A stretch of 64,000 bases of DNA from Aurantimonas manganoxydans SI85-9A1 (GCF_000153465.1 NZ_CH672387.1:3652628-3716627); one strand, 5' to 3'; shown: positions 28,657-41,232, numbered from the stretch's first letter. Notes: generated by a model not told the origin, from the letters alone. Made by a program: numbers and translations.

Positions 28657-29377
28657 GCCTGCAACGCCGTTCGACCTGCCGAACATCGCCGCCGACCAGC
28701 TCGAACGGCCCGATGTCGCGGCGCTGGCCGGGCCGGACGGTCCGGCCCACGCGCCGCGGATCCTCGTCCTCTACGGCTCGATCCGCGCGCGCTCCTATTC
28801 GCGCTTTGTCGCCGAGGAAGCTGGCCGGCTGCTGCGCTGGTTCGGCTGCGAGGTGAAGACCTTCGATCCGCACGACCTGCCGCTGCCCGACGGCGCCGAG
28901 CCCTCCCATCCCAAGGTGAAGGAGCTGCGCGACCTCGCCATGTGGGCCGAGGGCATGGTCTGGGTCAGCCCGGAGCGCCACGGCGCGATGACGGCGATCA
29001 TGAAGGCGCAGATCGACTGGCTGCCGCTGTCGCTCGGCGGCGTGCGGCCGACCCAGGGGAAGACGCTGGCCGTCATGCAGGTATCGGGCGGTTCGCAATC
29101 CTTCAACGCGGTCAACCAGATGCGCATTCTCGGCCGCTGGATGCGCATGGTCACCATCCCCAACCAGTCGTCGGTGGCCAAGGCCTTCAACGAGTTCGAC
29201 GAGGCGGGGCGGATGAAGCCGTCCGCCTATTACAACCGCATCGTCGATGTCTGCGAGGAACTGGTGAAGTTCACCCATCTCGTGCGCGGCCGGTCGGACT
29301 ATCTGACCGATCGCTATTCCGAACGCGTGGAGAGCGCGGAAGCCGTCTCCCTCAGGGTCAACCAGCGCTCGATCTGA
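28646..29377 (+). CDS. arsH: Organoarsenical oxidase / NADPH-FMN reductase ArsH
   Basis: A 243-residue flavodoxin-fold protein with the FMN-binding loop [12 protein letters not shown] and the active-site region [20 protein letters not shown] characteristic of ArsH. ArsH oxidises trivalent methylated arsenicals to less toxic pentavalent forms using NADPH and FMN, and also has quinone/azo reductase activity. The C-terminal extension [12 protein letters not shown] fits the tetrameric alphaproteobacterial type. The start at 28646 overlaps arsC. Confidence 0.95.
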   Translation: MTDEPATPFDLPNIAADQLERPDVAALAGPDGPAHAPRILVLYGSIRARSYSRFVAEEAGRLLRWFGCEVKTFDPHDLPLPDGAEPSHPKVKELRDLAMWAEGMVWVSPERHGAMTAIMKAQIDWLPLSLGGVRPTQGKTLAVMQVSGGSQSFNAVNQMRILGRWMRMVTIPNQSSVAKAFNEFDEAGRMKPSAYYNRIVDVCEELVKFTHLVRGRSDYLTDRYSERVESAEAVSLRVNQRSI

Positions 29378-29408
29378 GCTTTTCGCCCACCCCGTCCCGG
29401 ACATTGCC

Positions 29409-30716
29409 ATGCTCGCCTTCGCGATCTTCCTCGCCACCCTGATCCTCGTCATCTGGCAGCCGAAGGGCCTCGGCATCGGCTGGAGCGCGCTGGGCGGCGC
29501 GGCGATGGCACTGGCCGTCGGGGTGGTCGATTTCACCGATCTCGGCGTCGTCTGGGACATCGTCTGGGATGCGACCTTCACCTTTGTCGGGCTGATCGTC
29601 ATCTCGCTGATCCTCGACGAGGCGGGCTTCTTCCACTGGGCGGCGCTGCATGTGGCGCGCTGGGGCGGCGGCAACGGGCGGCGGCTGTTTCCGCTCGTCG
29701 TGCTGCTCGGTGCGGTGATCGCCGCCTTCTTCGCCAATGACGGCGCGGCGCTGCTTCTGACGCCGATCGTGCTGGCGATCCTCCTGCGGCTCGACTTCCG
29801 ACCCGAGGCGGCACTGGCCTTCATCGTCGCCACCGGCTTCGTCGCCGACACGACCAGCCTGCCGCTGGTCATCTCCAATCTCGTGAACATCGTCTCGGCG
29901 AATTATTTCGACATCAGCTTCAACCGCTACGCGCTGGTCATGGTGCCGGTCGACCTCGTCGCCCTGGCGGCGACGCTGGCGGTGCTGTGGGTTTATTACG
30001 GACGGGCGATCCCGGCGGCCTATCCGGTGGAGGAGCTGGAAGAGCCGCGCTCGGCGATCCGCGACCCGCTGGTGTTCCGCGCCGCCTTCCCGCTGCTCGG
30101 CCTGCTGCTGATCGCCTATTTCGTCACCGGCCCGTTCGACGTGCCGATCGCGTTCGTCACCGGCGCCGCGGCCTTGCTGCTGCTGGCCATCGCCGGCCGC
30201 TGGATCGGCAAGGGCGCGGCGGTGGTGCCGATCGGTCGGGTTCTGCGCAATGCGCCCTGGCAGATCGTCCTGTTCTCGGTGGGCATGTACCTGGTGGTCT
30301 ACGGCCTCGGCAATGCCGGCCTGACGGATCTGGCCGCCGGCCTCCTGGTCTGGCTCGGCCAGCAGGGCAATGTCGTGGCGACCGTCGGCAGCGGCTTTGC
30401 CGCCGCCATCCTCGCCTCGGTGATGAACAACATGCCGGCGACGCTGGTCGGGGCGCTGGCCATCGACCGGGCGGACGTCACGCCGCTGAGCCAGGAACTG
30501 ATGATCTACGCCAATGTCATCGGCAACGATCTCGGGCCGAAATTCACCCCGATCGGCAGCCTCGCCACGCTGCTCTGGCTGCATGTCCTGGCCACCAAGG
30601 GATATCGCATCACCTGGGGCCAGTATATGAAGGTCGGGCTGGTCATCACGCCGCCAGTGCTGCTGGCGACGCTTCTGGCGCTGGTCGTCTGGCTGCCGCT
30701 GCTAAACGGCAGCTAG
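29409..30716 (+). CDS. arsB: Arsenite efflux permease ArsB
   Basis: A 435-residue membrane protein with about 11-12 predicted helices, of the ArsB/NhaD ion-transporter superfamily. Diagnostic sequences include FFANDGAALLLTPIVLAILL, DTTSLPLVISNLVNIVSANYF and SVMNNMPATLVGALAI. It exports As(III) and Sb(III) from the cytoplasm. ATG 29409 is 31 bases after arsH. It ends the ars operon and is convergent with gnd, whose stop is only six bases away; no clear terminator fits in the gap. Confidence 0.95.
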   Translation: MLAFAIFLATLILVIWQPKGLGIGWSALGGAAMALAVGVVDFTDLGVVWDIVWDATFTFVGLIVISLILDEAGFFHWAALHVARWGGGNGRRLFPLVVLLGAVIAAFFANDGAALLLTPIVLAILLRLDFRPEAALAFIVATGFVADTTSLPLVISNLVNIVSANYFDISFNRYALVMVPVDLVALAATLAVLWVYYGRAIPAAYPVEELEEPRSAIRDPLVFRAAFPLLGLLLIAYFVTGPFDVPIAFVTGAAALLLLAIAGRWIGKGAAVVPIGRVLRNAPWQIVLFSVGMYLVVYGLGNAGLTDLAAGLLVWLGQQGNVVATVGSGFAAAILASVMNNMPATLVGALAIDRADVTPLSQELMIYANVIGNDLGPKFTPIGSLATLLWLHVLATKGYRITWGQYMKVGLVITPPVLLATLLALVVWLPLLNGS

Positions 30717-30722
30717 GCCGGA

Positions 30723-32147
30723 TCAGACGGCCGGCCAGCGATGGTGGAAAACACCGTCGCGGTCGAGCCGGTGGAAGGTGTGGGCCCCGAACAGGTCGCG
30801 CTGCGCCTGGGTCAGATTGGTGGTGCCGCGCGCCCGGCGATAATCGTCGAAATAGGCGAGCGCCGCCGACAGCGCCGGCACCGGGATGCCGGCCATCGAC
30901 GCCTTGGCGACAACCTTGCGCAGCGCCGTCTGCCCCGCCTCGACCCGGCCGATGAAGGCAGGCGACTGCAACAGGTTGACCACGCCGCCGGTCTCGTAGG
31001 CGCCGGCGATGTCGTCGAGGAACTGCGAGCGGATGATGCAGCCGGCGCGCCAGATCTCGGCGATAGTGCCGAGCGGCAGGTTCCAGCCGAACTCCTCCGA
31101 GGCCGAGGCCATGGTGGCGTAGCCCTGGGCGTAGGCGATGATCTTGGCCGTCTCCAGCGCCTGCTCCAGTTCGGCGATGCCGGCGGCCTCGGCGGAGAAA
31201 TCCGCCGCCTCGGTGGCGATGCCGGCATAGAAGCGGCTCGCCTCGGCCCGCTCGGAGCGGCGCGAGGAGACGCCTCGCGCCGAGACCGCGGCCTCGATGG
31301 TGGTGGCGCCGACGCCCAGCTTCTGCGCCTCGATGACCGCCCAGCGGCCGGTCCCCTTCTGGCCAGCCTCGTCGACGATCAAATCGACCAGCGGCTTGCC
31401 GGTCTCGGGGTCCTTCTCGGCGAGATTCACCGCGGTGATCTCGATCAGGTAGGAGGACAGGCCGCCCTTGTTCCACTCGCCGAAGATCGCCGCCATGGCG
31501 TCCGCCTGCATCCCCATGCCGTCGCGCATGATGCCGTAGATCTCGGCGATCATCTGCATGTCGGCATATTCGATGCCGTTGTGGATGGTCTTGACGAAAT
31601 GGCCGGCGCCGTCCGGGCCGAGCCATGCGACGCAGGGCGCGCCTTCGTATTTCGCAGCGATCTTCGTCAGGATCGGCTCGAGCTGCGGATAGGTGTCCTT
31701 CGCCCCGCCGACCATGATCGAAGGGCCGTGGCGCGCACCGAGCTCGCCGCCCGACACGCCCATGCCGACGAAGTTGAGGCCGGTGCCCTCGACGTCCCGC
31801 GAGCGGCGGACCGTGTCGTTGAAATCGGCATTGCCGGCGTCGATCATCACGTCGCCCGGCGACAGCAGCGGCGCCACCTCGGCGATCTCGGCATCGACGA
31901 TCTTGCCGGCCGGGACCATGAACAGCACCAGCCGCGGGCTCTTCAGCGAGGCGACGAATTCCTTCAGCGTCGAGGCCGGCACGACATTGTCGCCGATACC
32001 CGGATTGTCGTCGCGCAGGGCAAAGCCCTTCTCGACGGTGCGGTTGAAGACCGCCACCCTGAAGCCTTTCTCGGCGATGTTGAGCGCGAGATTGGCGCCC
32101 ATCGTCCCGAGACCATAGACCCCGATATCGGCCGGCCGATCACCCAT
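30723..32147 (-). CDS. gnd: 6-phosphogluconate dehydrogenase, decarboxylating
   Basis: A 474-residue 6PGDH of the NADP-dependent long type, which converts 6-phosphogluconate to ribulose 5-phosphate and CO2 in the oxidative pentose phosphate pathway. The Rossmann motif is GVYGLGTMGANLALNIA, the active-site segments are GMGVSGGELGARHGPSIMVGG and GPDGAGHFVKTIHNGIEY, and the C-terminus has ATNLTQAQRD-type sequence. ATG 32147 follows AGGAGAAG; the frame is open further upstream without conservation. Confidence 0.96.
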   Translation of the reverse strand: MGDRPADIGVYGLGTMGANLALNIAEKGFRVAVFNRTVEKGFALRDDNPGIGDNVVPASTLKEFVASLKSPRLVLFMVPAGKIVDAEIAEVAPLLSPGDVMIDAGNADFNDTVRRSRDVEGTGLNFVGMGVSGGELGARHGPSIMVGGAKDTYPQLEPILTKIAAKYEGAPCVAWLGPDGAGHFVKTIHNGIEYADMQMIAEIYGIMRDGMGMQADAMAAIFGEWNKGGLSSYLIEITAVNLAEKDPETGKPLVDLIVDEAGQKGTGRWAVIEAQKLGVGATTIEAAVSARGVSSRRSERAEASRFYAGIATEAADFSAEAAGIAELEQALETAKIIAYAQGYATMASASEEFGWNLPLGTIAEIWRAGCIIRSQFLDDIAGAYETGGVVNLLQSPAFIGRVEAGQTALRKVVAKASMAGIPVPALSAALAYFDDYRRARGTTNLTQAQRDLFGAHTFHRLDRDGVFHHRWPAV

Positions 32148-32235
32148 CTGACTTCTCCTGTCTTCCCCCGCCCCGGGGCGATGCGCCACGCCGGACGGTC
32201 CGTCGAATTGCGTTCCGCGGCGGTCGCCGCGCGTG

Positions 32236-32993
32236 TCAGCTCTTCAGCCGCCAACCGGTGCGGAAGATCCAGCCGATGACCAGCAGGCTGGCCCCCAGGA
32301 AGACCAGCGTCATGGCCAGGCTGACCCCGATCGACACGTCCGACGTGCCGTAGAAGGCCCAGCGAAAGCCGCTGATCAGATAGACGACCGGATTGACCAG
32401 GCTGACGTCCTGCCAGAACTCCGGCAGCATCTTGATGGAATAGAAGCTGCCTCCCAGAAAGGCCAGTGGGGTGATGATCAGCAGCGGCACGAGCTGCAAT
32501 TTCTCGAAGCCGTCGGCCCAGATGCCGATGATGAAGCCGAACAGCGAGAAGGTGATCGCCGTCAGAACGAGGAAGGAGAGCATCCAGATCGGATGCTCGA
32601 TCCGCAGATCGACGAAGAACCAGGCGGTGGCGAGGATGATCAGTCCGAGCATGGCCGATTTGGTGGCCGCCGCGCCGACATAGCCGAGCACGATCTCGAA
32701 GGCCGAGATCGGCGCCGACAGGATTTCGTAGATCGTGCCGACGAATTTGGGGAAATAGATGCCGAAGGCGGCATTGGTCAGGCTCTGCTGCAACAGCGAC
32801 AGCATGATCAGGCCGGGCACGATGAAGGCGCCGTAGGAGACGCCGTCGATCTCCTCGATACGCGAGCCGATGGCCGCGCCGAAGACGACGAAATAGAGCG
32901 AGGTGGAGATGACCGGCGAGATCACGCTCTGCATGATGGTCCGCCAGGTGCGGGCCATCTCGAACTTGTAGATTGCGCGGACCGCAGCGAAAT

Positions 32994-32997
<4 letters not shown>
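32236..32997 (-). CDS. ABC-2 type transporter permease
   Basis: A 253-residue permease with six predicted helices and the ABC-2 signature around [22 protein letters not shown] and [21 protein letters not shown]. The family exports polysaccharides, drugs or lipids; the substrate is unknown. ATG 32997 overlaps the upstream ATPase gene as ATGA, so the two are coupled. Together they make one complete exporter (two ATPases and two permeases). Confidence 0.92.
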
Positions 32998-33920
<923 letters not shown>

Positions 33921-34182
33921 GGAGAGATGTTACCGCTGCAGGAGACGGCCGGAGCGCGCGAATGTCGCCGGGCATTTCCACCCGACATAGCCGTTCGGCC
34001 AGCTTTGGCCAGAGGCAGTCGGACGGACGGATCGTCAACCGGCATACCCGCAGACGAGAACGCCCGCAAACGGCGGGGCAGCGGGAAGCTGGCACGTCGT
34101 TTGCGGGCGGTGAATCCGGCCCTTCGCGCGCAGGCCATGCCGCGCCGGGCAGATCGAGGCGGGAGAAGCCCCCCGCGCCCTG

Positions 34183-34341
34183 TCAGAAGGGGTAGCTGCG
34201 TGCCGAGAAACGACCCTGGTCGACCTCGCGGAGACGGCGCTCCAGATCGGACATGGACACGGACTGGTCCAGATAGGCCCGAACCAGCTCCTGCTCGCGG
34301 TTGCGGCTGAAGGCGCCGCGGATCTTGTCGGTGATGTTCAT
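34183..34341 (-). CDS. DUF3563-like small protein
   Basis: A 52-residue soluble protein with the sequence ELVRAYLDQSVSMSDLERRL followed by REVDQGRF, resembling the DUF3563 family of short proteins found in proteobacteria. No function is known. ATG 34341 follows AAAGGAGACC, a strong ribosome-binding site. It lies between the ABC exporter and the Gre-like factor on the same strand. Confidence 0.75.
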   Translation of the reverse strand: MNITDKIRGAFSRNREQELVRAYLDQSVSMSDLERRLREVDQGRFSARSYPF

Positions 34342-34453
34342 GACTGGTCTCCTTTCCGCCCCTAGATGGAAGCTTTGCCGCAATGCAGCAATGCCGCGCG
34401 ATGCAAGGCAGCCATGCCGTGGCGGCACGGCGGCGGAAAGGATTCGTTAACTA

Positions 34454-34484
34454 TCCCCGGCCTGGAACCTCAGCCGGCCGGGGA
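34454..34484 (-). terminator. Probable terminator of the Gre-like factor gene
   Basis: TCCCCGGCC (34454-34462) pairs with GGCCGGGGA (34476-34484), beginning four bases after the stop of the gene on the minus strand. The following bases are ATAGTTAACG, so the T-run is poor. Confidence 0.45.
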
Positions 34485-34487
34485 CGG

Positions 34488-34964
34488 TCAGGCGGCTTCC
34501 TCGGAAATCGCGATGATCTCGGCGTCGGCGGTGCCGGCGCGCACAATGTCGCCGACAGTCCGTCCGATCAGGCTGCGGGCCAGCGGCGACAGATAGGAGA
34601 TCAGCCCGGCGGACGGATCGGCCTCGTCGATCCCGACAATGGTGAATTGCTGGGTGCGGCCGTCCTCGCGCTCGATCGATACGACGCTCCCGAACTGGGC
34701 CGTGCCGCCGGTGTCGCGCGGCCGGATCAGCTCGGCGGTGGCGCGGCGCGCATTCCAGTAGCGCAGGTCGCGGTTGATGTTGGCGATGGCGATCTTGTCG
34801 TCGGCCTGCCGCGCCGCCTCCTTGCGCTCGTTCAGCGCGGCGATCTCGGCATCGATCAGCGACAGCCCGCGCGGCGTGACCAGATTGGGCTCGGTGCCCA
34901 GATCGCGATCCGGCAGCACCTCGACCTGGTCGTCATTGGGTTCCTTGACGAAAGCGACACTCAT
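34488..34964 (-). CDS. GreA/GreB-family transcription elongation factor
   Basis: A 158-residue protein of Gre length. The N-terminal coiled coil is about 35-80 (IDAEIAALNERKEAARQADD ... RDLRYWNARRATAELI) and the C-terminal FKBP-like domain about 85-158 (YLSPLARSLIGRTVGDIVRA). Gre factors enter the RNA polymerase secondary channel and stimulate cleavage of backtracked RNA. The usual acidic tip sequence is not conserved, although two Asp residues occur at the turn. It may therefore be a divergent paralogue rather than the main GreA, which would lie elsewhere. Confidence 0.85.
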   Translation of the reverse strand: MSVAFVKEPNDDQVEVLPDRDLGTEPNLVTPRGLSLIDAEIAALNERKEAARQADDKIAIANINRDLRYWNARRATAELIRPRDTGGTAQFGSVVSIEREDGRTQQFTIVGIDEADPSAGLISYLSPLARSLIGRTVGDIVRAGTADAEIIAISEEAA

Positions 34965-35104
34965 CGGACGACATCCTGTTGTTGTACAAAGGATGTAGGG
35001 TCGCCGACGACGCGCTCAACCGGCCCGGGCGAGACGGCACATCCGACGAACGGACGCCCGCCCCGCAGAGCGTCTGCCGCCACGCGAATCATCAGACGCG
35101 AAAC

Positions 35105-35127
35105 GCGACCGGTGCAAAACCGGTCGC
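35105..35127 (-). terminator. Hairpin downstream of gyrB
   Basis: GCGACCGGT (35105-35113) pairs perfectly with ACCGGTCGC (35119-35127) around a 5-base loop, eight bases past the gyrB stop. The minus-strand sequence after it (GTTTCG) gives only a weak T-run. Confidence 0.55.
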
Positions 35128-35134
35128 GGACGCT

Positions 35135-37630
<2,496 letters not shown>

Positions 37631-37632
37631 TT

Positions 37633-37661
37633 ATATAGGGTCTCTCCTTCATTGACGAAAG
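37633..37661 (-). promoter_or_regulatory. Candidate promoter of gyrB
   Basis: On the minus strand CTTTCG (37661-37656), 17 bases, then CTATAT (37638-37633). The -10 is a perfect alphaproteobacterial consensus. Predicted leader of about 55 bases. Confidence 0.5.
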
Positions 37662-37783
37662 CGCCTGCCGGCCCTACCCCCAGCGGCGGGCCGGAATGCG
37701 GCGCGAACGCAACGCCTGGCCGGCCGCGCGACCCGTGCCGCGCCTCCGCTTCCGCTGCAATCTTCGCCGTGAGGGACCGATCC

Positions 37784-38221
37784 ATGCCTTCCAACGACCC
37801 GATGCGGGACAGCTTCACCTTCTGGACCCGCGACAAGCTGCGCTACGGCGACACCGACCGCCAGGGCCATGTGAACAACGCCGTCTACGCGACCTTCTTC
37901 GAGACGGGCCGGGTGGAAGTGCTGCATGCCGGCGAGGCGCCGCCGCCGGCCGGAACCGCCTTCGTCCTGGCGCAGATCGCCATCGACTTCCGGCGCGAGA
38001 TGAACTGGCCGGGCGAGGTCGAGATCGGCACGGCGGTCGAGGGCCTGGGCAACAGCTCGATCCGCCTGCGCCAGGGCGTCTTCCAGAATGGCGTCCTGTG
38101 CGCCAGCGCCGCCGCGGTGATCGTTTTGATGGACGAGGCCACCCGCCGCTCGACGCCGCTGCCCGACGACATGCGCGGCCGGCTCGCGGCCCATGTCCGC
38201 ACAAGCCCCGCCGACGCCTGA
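37784..38221 (+). CDS. Hotdog-fold acyl-CoA thioesterase
   Basis: A 145-residue thioesterase of the 4-hydroxybenzoyl-CoA/YbgC-like group. The active-site sequence RYGDTDRQGHVNNAVYATFF includes the catalytic Asp. Length and strand pattern are those of a single hotdog domain that works as a dimer or tetramer. The acyl substrate is unknown. ATG 37784 follows GAGGGA. It is divergent from gyrB and precedes the P450 gene by about 145 bases, so a joint role in lipid metabolism is possible but unproven. Confidence 0.88.
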   Translation: MPSNDPMRDSFTFWTRDKLRYGDTDRQGHVNNAVYATFFETGRVEVLHAGEAPPPAGTAFVLAQIAIDFRREMNWPGEVEIGTAVEGLGNSSIRLRQGVFQNGVLCASAAAVIVLMDEATRRSTPLPDDMRGRLAAHVRTSPADA

Positions 38222-38366
38222 CCGGACGCCCTGCCCTGCCGGCAGCCGTCGGCGGCAAAAGCGACCGTGATCGGCGCCACCCGCGACGATTGCGCCGCTC
38301 GACGCGGCAATCGCCGCCACCCATATGCAATCGCGACCCTTCTCTCCTGCGGCGAGTCGCCATTTC

Positions 38367-39788
38367 ATGTCCGATACCCTGACCGCTCCAGCCCAGGCCA
38401 TGTCCGCCGCGCCGGTGCGGCCGTTCCGCGCCCCGGCCCCGGTGCCCAACGCGATACCGCTCGGCTTCTTCGGCTTCCTGACGACGGCCTCGCGCAATCC
38501 CATCGAGATCTGGGGCACGCGGGCGTTCAAGGAGCCCTATATCGTCGGCAAGTGGCTGGGCGTGCCGAACATCGTCATCAACGACCCGGCCGGCGTCCGC
38601 CACTGCCTGGTGGAGAACGCGAAAAACTACGTCATGCAGCCGCTGCGCCAGCGCATCCTGCGGCCGCTCCTGCGCGACGGGCTCCTGACCGCCGAGGGCG
38701 CCCTGTGGCGCCGCACCCGCAAGGCCATCGCGCCGGTGTTCACGCCGCGCCACACGGCCGGCTTCTCCGAAACCATGCAGGACCGGTCCGAGCGCTTCGC
38801 CGACGGCCTCGCCGCGCGCGCCGGCGGCATGGTGGACGGCAGCCACGAGATGACGCTGCTGACCTTCGACATCCTGCAGGCGACCCTGTTCACCGACGAC
38901 ATCGCCGATGACGGCGAGACATTCGCCCGCTCGACCCGCGACTTTCTCGGCTCCATGGGACGGGTCGACCCGCTCGACCTCCTCGGCGCGCCGGCCTTCC
39001 TGCCGCGCCTGCGCCGGATGCGCGGCCGCAAGTCGATGGACTATTTCCGCGGCCTCATCGCCCGCACCATCACCCGCCGCCGCGAGCAGATCGCCCGCGA
39101 TCCCGACGGCGCGCCCAACGATCTCCTGACGCTGCTGGTCAAGACCGACGGCCTGTCGGCCAGCGAGATCGAGGACAACATCATCACCTTCATCGGCGCC
39201 GGCCACGAGACCACCGCGCGGTCGCTGGCCTGGACGCTGTATCTCCTCAGCCAGGCGCCCGCCGAGCGCGCCGCCGTCGAGGCCGAGCTCGACACAATCC
39301 TGCCGACCCTGTCGCATCCGAGCGAATGGCTGGAGCGGCTGCCCTATACGCGGGCCGTCTTCGAGGAATCGCTGCGGCTCTATCCCCCGGCGCCCTCGCT
39401 GAACCGCACCGCGCTGGCGCCGGACCGGGTCGGCGACGTGGCGATTCCCGCCGGCGCGACGGTGCTGGTCATGCCTTGGCTGATCCATCGCCATGAAATG
39501 CTCTGGGACCGGCCCGACCATTTCATCCCCAGCCGGTTCCTGCCCGGCAATCGCGAGGCGCTCGACCGCTACCAGTATCTGCCCTTCGGGGTCGGCCCGC
39601 GGGTCTGCATCGGCGCCAGCTTCGCCCTGATGGAAGGCGTCATCGCCCTCGCCTGCCTCCTGCGGGGCCTGCGTTTCGACTATGAGGAGGCCGCGCCGCC
39701 GGAGGTGGTGCAGCGCATCACCGTGCAGCCGAATGGCGGACTGCCGCTCAGGGTCAGCCGCCGGACGCCGGCGCCCCTGGCAGGCTGA
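38367..39788 (+). CDS. Cytochrome P450
   Basis: About 473 residues with all key P450 motifs: I-helix GAGHETTARS (277-286, with Glu rather than Asp before the Thr pair), ExxR as Glu334-Ser-Leu-Arg337, and the heme loop FGVGPRVCIG with Cys414. Length and the His-Glu-Thr-Thr I-helix fit the soluble bacterial group related to CYP4/CYP102-type fatty-acid hydroxylases. No ferredoxin, ferredoxin reductase or fused reductase is nearby, so electrons must come from proteins encoded elsewhere. An alternative ATG at 38325 would add 14 residues; neither has a clear ribosome-binding site. Confidence 0.92.
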   Translation: MSDTLTAPAQAMSAAPVRPFRAPAPVPNAIPLGFFGFLTTASRNPIEIWGTRAFKEPYIVGKWLGVPNIVINDPAGVRHCLVENAKNYVMQPLRQRILRPLLRDGLLTAEGALWRRTRKAIAPVFTPRHTAGFSETMQDRSERFADGLAARAGGMVDGSHEMTLLTFDILQATLFTDDIADDGETFARSTRDFLGSMGRVDPLDLLGAPAFLPRLRRMRGRKSMDYFRGLIARTITRRREQIARDPDGAPNDLLTLLVKTDGLSASEIEDNIITFIGAGHETTARSLAWTLYLLSQAPAERAAVEAELDTILPTLSHPSEWLERLPYTRAVFEESLRLYPPAPSLNRTALAPDRVGDVAIPAGATVLVMPWLIHRHEMLWDRPDHFIPSRFLPGNREALDRYQYLPFGVGPRVCIGASFALMEGVIALACLLRGLRFDYEEAAPPEVVQRITVQPNGGLPLRVSRRTPAPLAG

Positions 39789-40163
39789 CGGGACCAGTTG
39801 CGGCCGGGACGATTCCGGCCGCCGAGGCCTGCCTGGCAGGGGCTTGCGGGCTGCCGACGGGGCGGTGACGGCCCATTCGGGCGACAGTGCGCTTGCGTTC
39901 GGGCGCGTGAAAGCCCATACTATCAGTTCGGGTATTTGCAGACCCGGAGTCTGGCAGACGTTCCGCCACCGTAAAACGGCGGTTCGCTTGGTAGCGCATT
40001 GGCGCGACCAGCGCGACGAGAACCAAACCTTTCGCCGTAACCCTTGTGAAGTTCCGAATCTCCGGCCGCGGCGGCATGCCGTGTCCACACCACTCAAGAA
40101 GTCAATCGCGTCGCGAGAACACTTCAGACGATCGCCCACAGGGCAGCGACGAAAGGTAATACC
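39789..40163 (+). promoter_or_regulatory. 375-base region with the likely promoter and long leader of the cold-shock gene
   Basis: No gene is evident. TTGCGT (39893-39898), 17 bases, then CATACT (39916-39921) is a plausible promoter, which would give a leader of about 235 bases. Long structured leaders are typical of cold-inducible csp genes. AAAGGTAAT precedes the ATG at 40164. Confidence 0.45.
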
Positions 40164-40376
40164 ATGAGCCAGACCGGCACCGTAAAGTTCTTCAACGAAG
40201 CCAAGGGTTTCGGATTTGTCACCCCGGAAGGCGGCGCGAAGGATGTCTTCCTTCACGTCTCCGCTCTCGAGCGCGCGGGCATCTCCTCCCTGAACGAAGG
40301 CGACAAGATCAGCTTCGACACCGAGCCGGACACCCGCGGCAAGGGCCCGAAGGCTGTCAACGTTCAGCGCGCCTGA
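40164..40376 (+). CDS. Cold-shock domain protein (CspA family)
   Basis: A 70-residue single cold-shock domain. Both RNA-binding motifs are present: RNP1-like KGFGFVTPEGG and RNP2-like KDVFLHVSAL. Such proteins bind single-stranded RNA and act as RNA chaperones. The ATG is preceded by AAAGG. Cold induction cannot be judged from the protein, but the long leader suggests post-transcriptional control. It ends just before a GC-rich hairpin. Confidence 0.96.
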   Translation: MSQTGTVKFFNEAKGFGFVTPEGGAKDVFLHVSALERAGISSLNEGDKISFDTEPDTRGKGPKAVNVQRA

Positions 40377-40387
40377 TTGCATGATGT

Positions 40388-40414
40388 GACCGGCGGGCTT
40401 CTGGCCTGCCGGTC
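40388..40414 (+). terminator. Hairpin after the cold-shock gene
   Basis: GACCGGC (40388-40394) pairs with GCCGGTC (40408-40414), extended inward by GGC/GCC. It lies 12 bases past the stop and is followed by TCTACTGTTTC, a weak T-run. Confidence 0.5.
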
Positions 40415-40474
40415 TCTACTGTTTCGCATGGGTTCGCGGCGTTTGGTGGCGAACAACGGCGGAAGAAGGTGACG

Positions 40475-40723
40475 ATGGAAAATTCCAGGAAGGCGCGTGA
40501 ACGCGCCGAAGCGGCACTGTCCGGACCGCCGGAACGACCGGCCAAGGGCTCCGCGATTGGAATCATCGCTGCCGAAAGCCTGGCCGTCCAGGAAAAGACG
40601 GCACGATTGAAGAAGCTCCGCATGGAGCGGGATGCGGCCGAAGCGCCTGAGCCGACCAAGGCAGAGGCGAAGGCGTCGAAGGCGAAGGCCAAGACGACAA
40701 AGCCGACGGCGCGCGCTAAATAG
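40475..40723 (+). CDS. Small basic protein with a Lys/Ala-rich tail
   Basis: An 82-residue protein from ATG 40475, which follows GAAGAAGG. The N-terminal 50 residues look helical and charged ([34 protein letters not shown]). The last 25 are a repetitive Ala/Lys/Thr tail similar to histone H1-like termini and probably disordered. Nucleic-acid binding is a guess based on composition. It lies between the cold-shock gene and rpsU on the same strand. I do not recognise the family. Confidence 0.65.
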   Translation: MENSRKARERAEAALSGPPERPAKGSAIGIIAAESLAVQEKTARLKKLRMERDAAEAPEPTKAEAKASKAKAKTTKPTARAK

Positions 40724-40832
40724 CCGGTTGGCAGACCGACTCGGTCGCCGATCAATTCCGAGGCCCGGCCACCACCTGCCCCGCGAGGCAGGGAAATGGC
40801 CCGTGGCCCATCAACTGATGGAAGGAGTCGTT

Positions 40833-41156
40833 TTGAAAGTCGACGTCAGAGACAACAATGTCGATCAGGCCCTGCGGGCGCTGAAGAAGAAATTGCAGCG
40901 CGAAGGCGTCTTCCGTGAGATGAAGGCGCGTCGCGCCTACGAGAAGCCGTCCGAGCGACGCGCTCGGCAGAAGCAGGAGGCGATCCGCCGCTCCCGCAAG
41001 CTTGCTCGCAAGCAGGCGCAGCGCGAAGGCCTCGTGCCCGGTCCGAAGCGCAAGATCCGTCCCGGCGCACCTCGCCCGGGCGCACCGAGCGCAGGCGCCG
41101 GTGCCAACGGCGCAGCCGGTGCACCGCGTCCGGCTTCCGCGACCTCGCAGTACTGA
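40833..41156 (+). CDS. rpsU: 30S ribosomal protein S21, TTG start, extended C-terminus
   Basis: A 107-residue S21. The core [20 protein letters not shown] ... [21 protein letters not shown] is typical. TTG 40833 is chosen because AAGGAG (40822-40827) lies five bases upstream and the family starts at VxVRDNNVD; ATG 40818 would overlap that ribosome-binding site. After the usual basic region the protein carries a Gly/Ala/Pro-rich tail of about 32 residues (about 76-107), longer than in most S21 proteins. S21 sits near the anti-Shine-Dalgarno region of 16S rRNA and assists initiation. Confidence 0.94.
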   Translation: MKVDVRDNNVDQALRALKKKLQREGVFREMKARRAYEKPSERRARQKQEAIRRSRKLARKQAQREGLVPGPKRKIRPGAPRPGAPSAGAGANGAAGAPRPASATSQY

Positions 41157-41183
41157 TACGACCCATTCGCTCCTCGAGAGCAG

Positions 41184-41218
41184 AAAAGCCCGGCGGATCC
41201 GATCCGCCGGGCTTTTTT
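41184..41218. terminator. Strong bidirectional terminator after rpsU
   Basis: AAAAGCCCGGCGGATC (41184-41199) and GATCCGCCGGGCTTTT (41201-41216) form a perfect GC-rich stem, with TTTTTT on the plus strand. It lies 27 bases past rpsU and also precedes the convergent membrane gene stop at 41233, with an A-run for the other strand. Confidence 0.92.
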
Positions 41219-41232
41219 GTGTCTGGGCTCCT

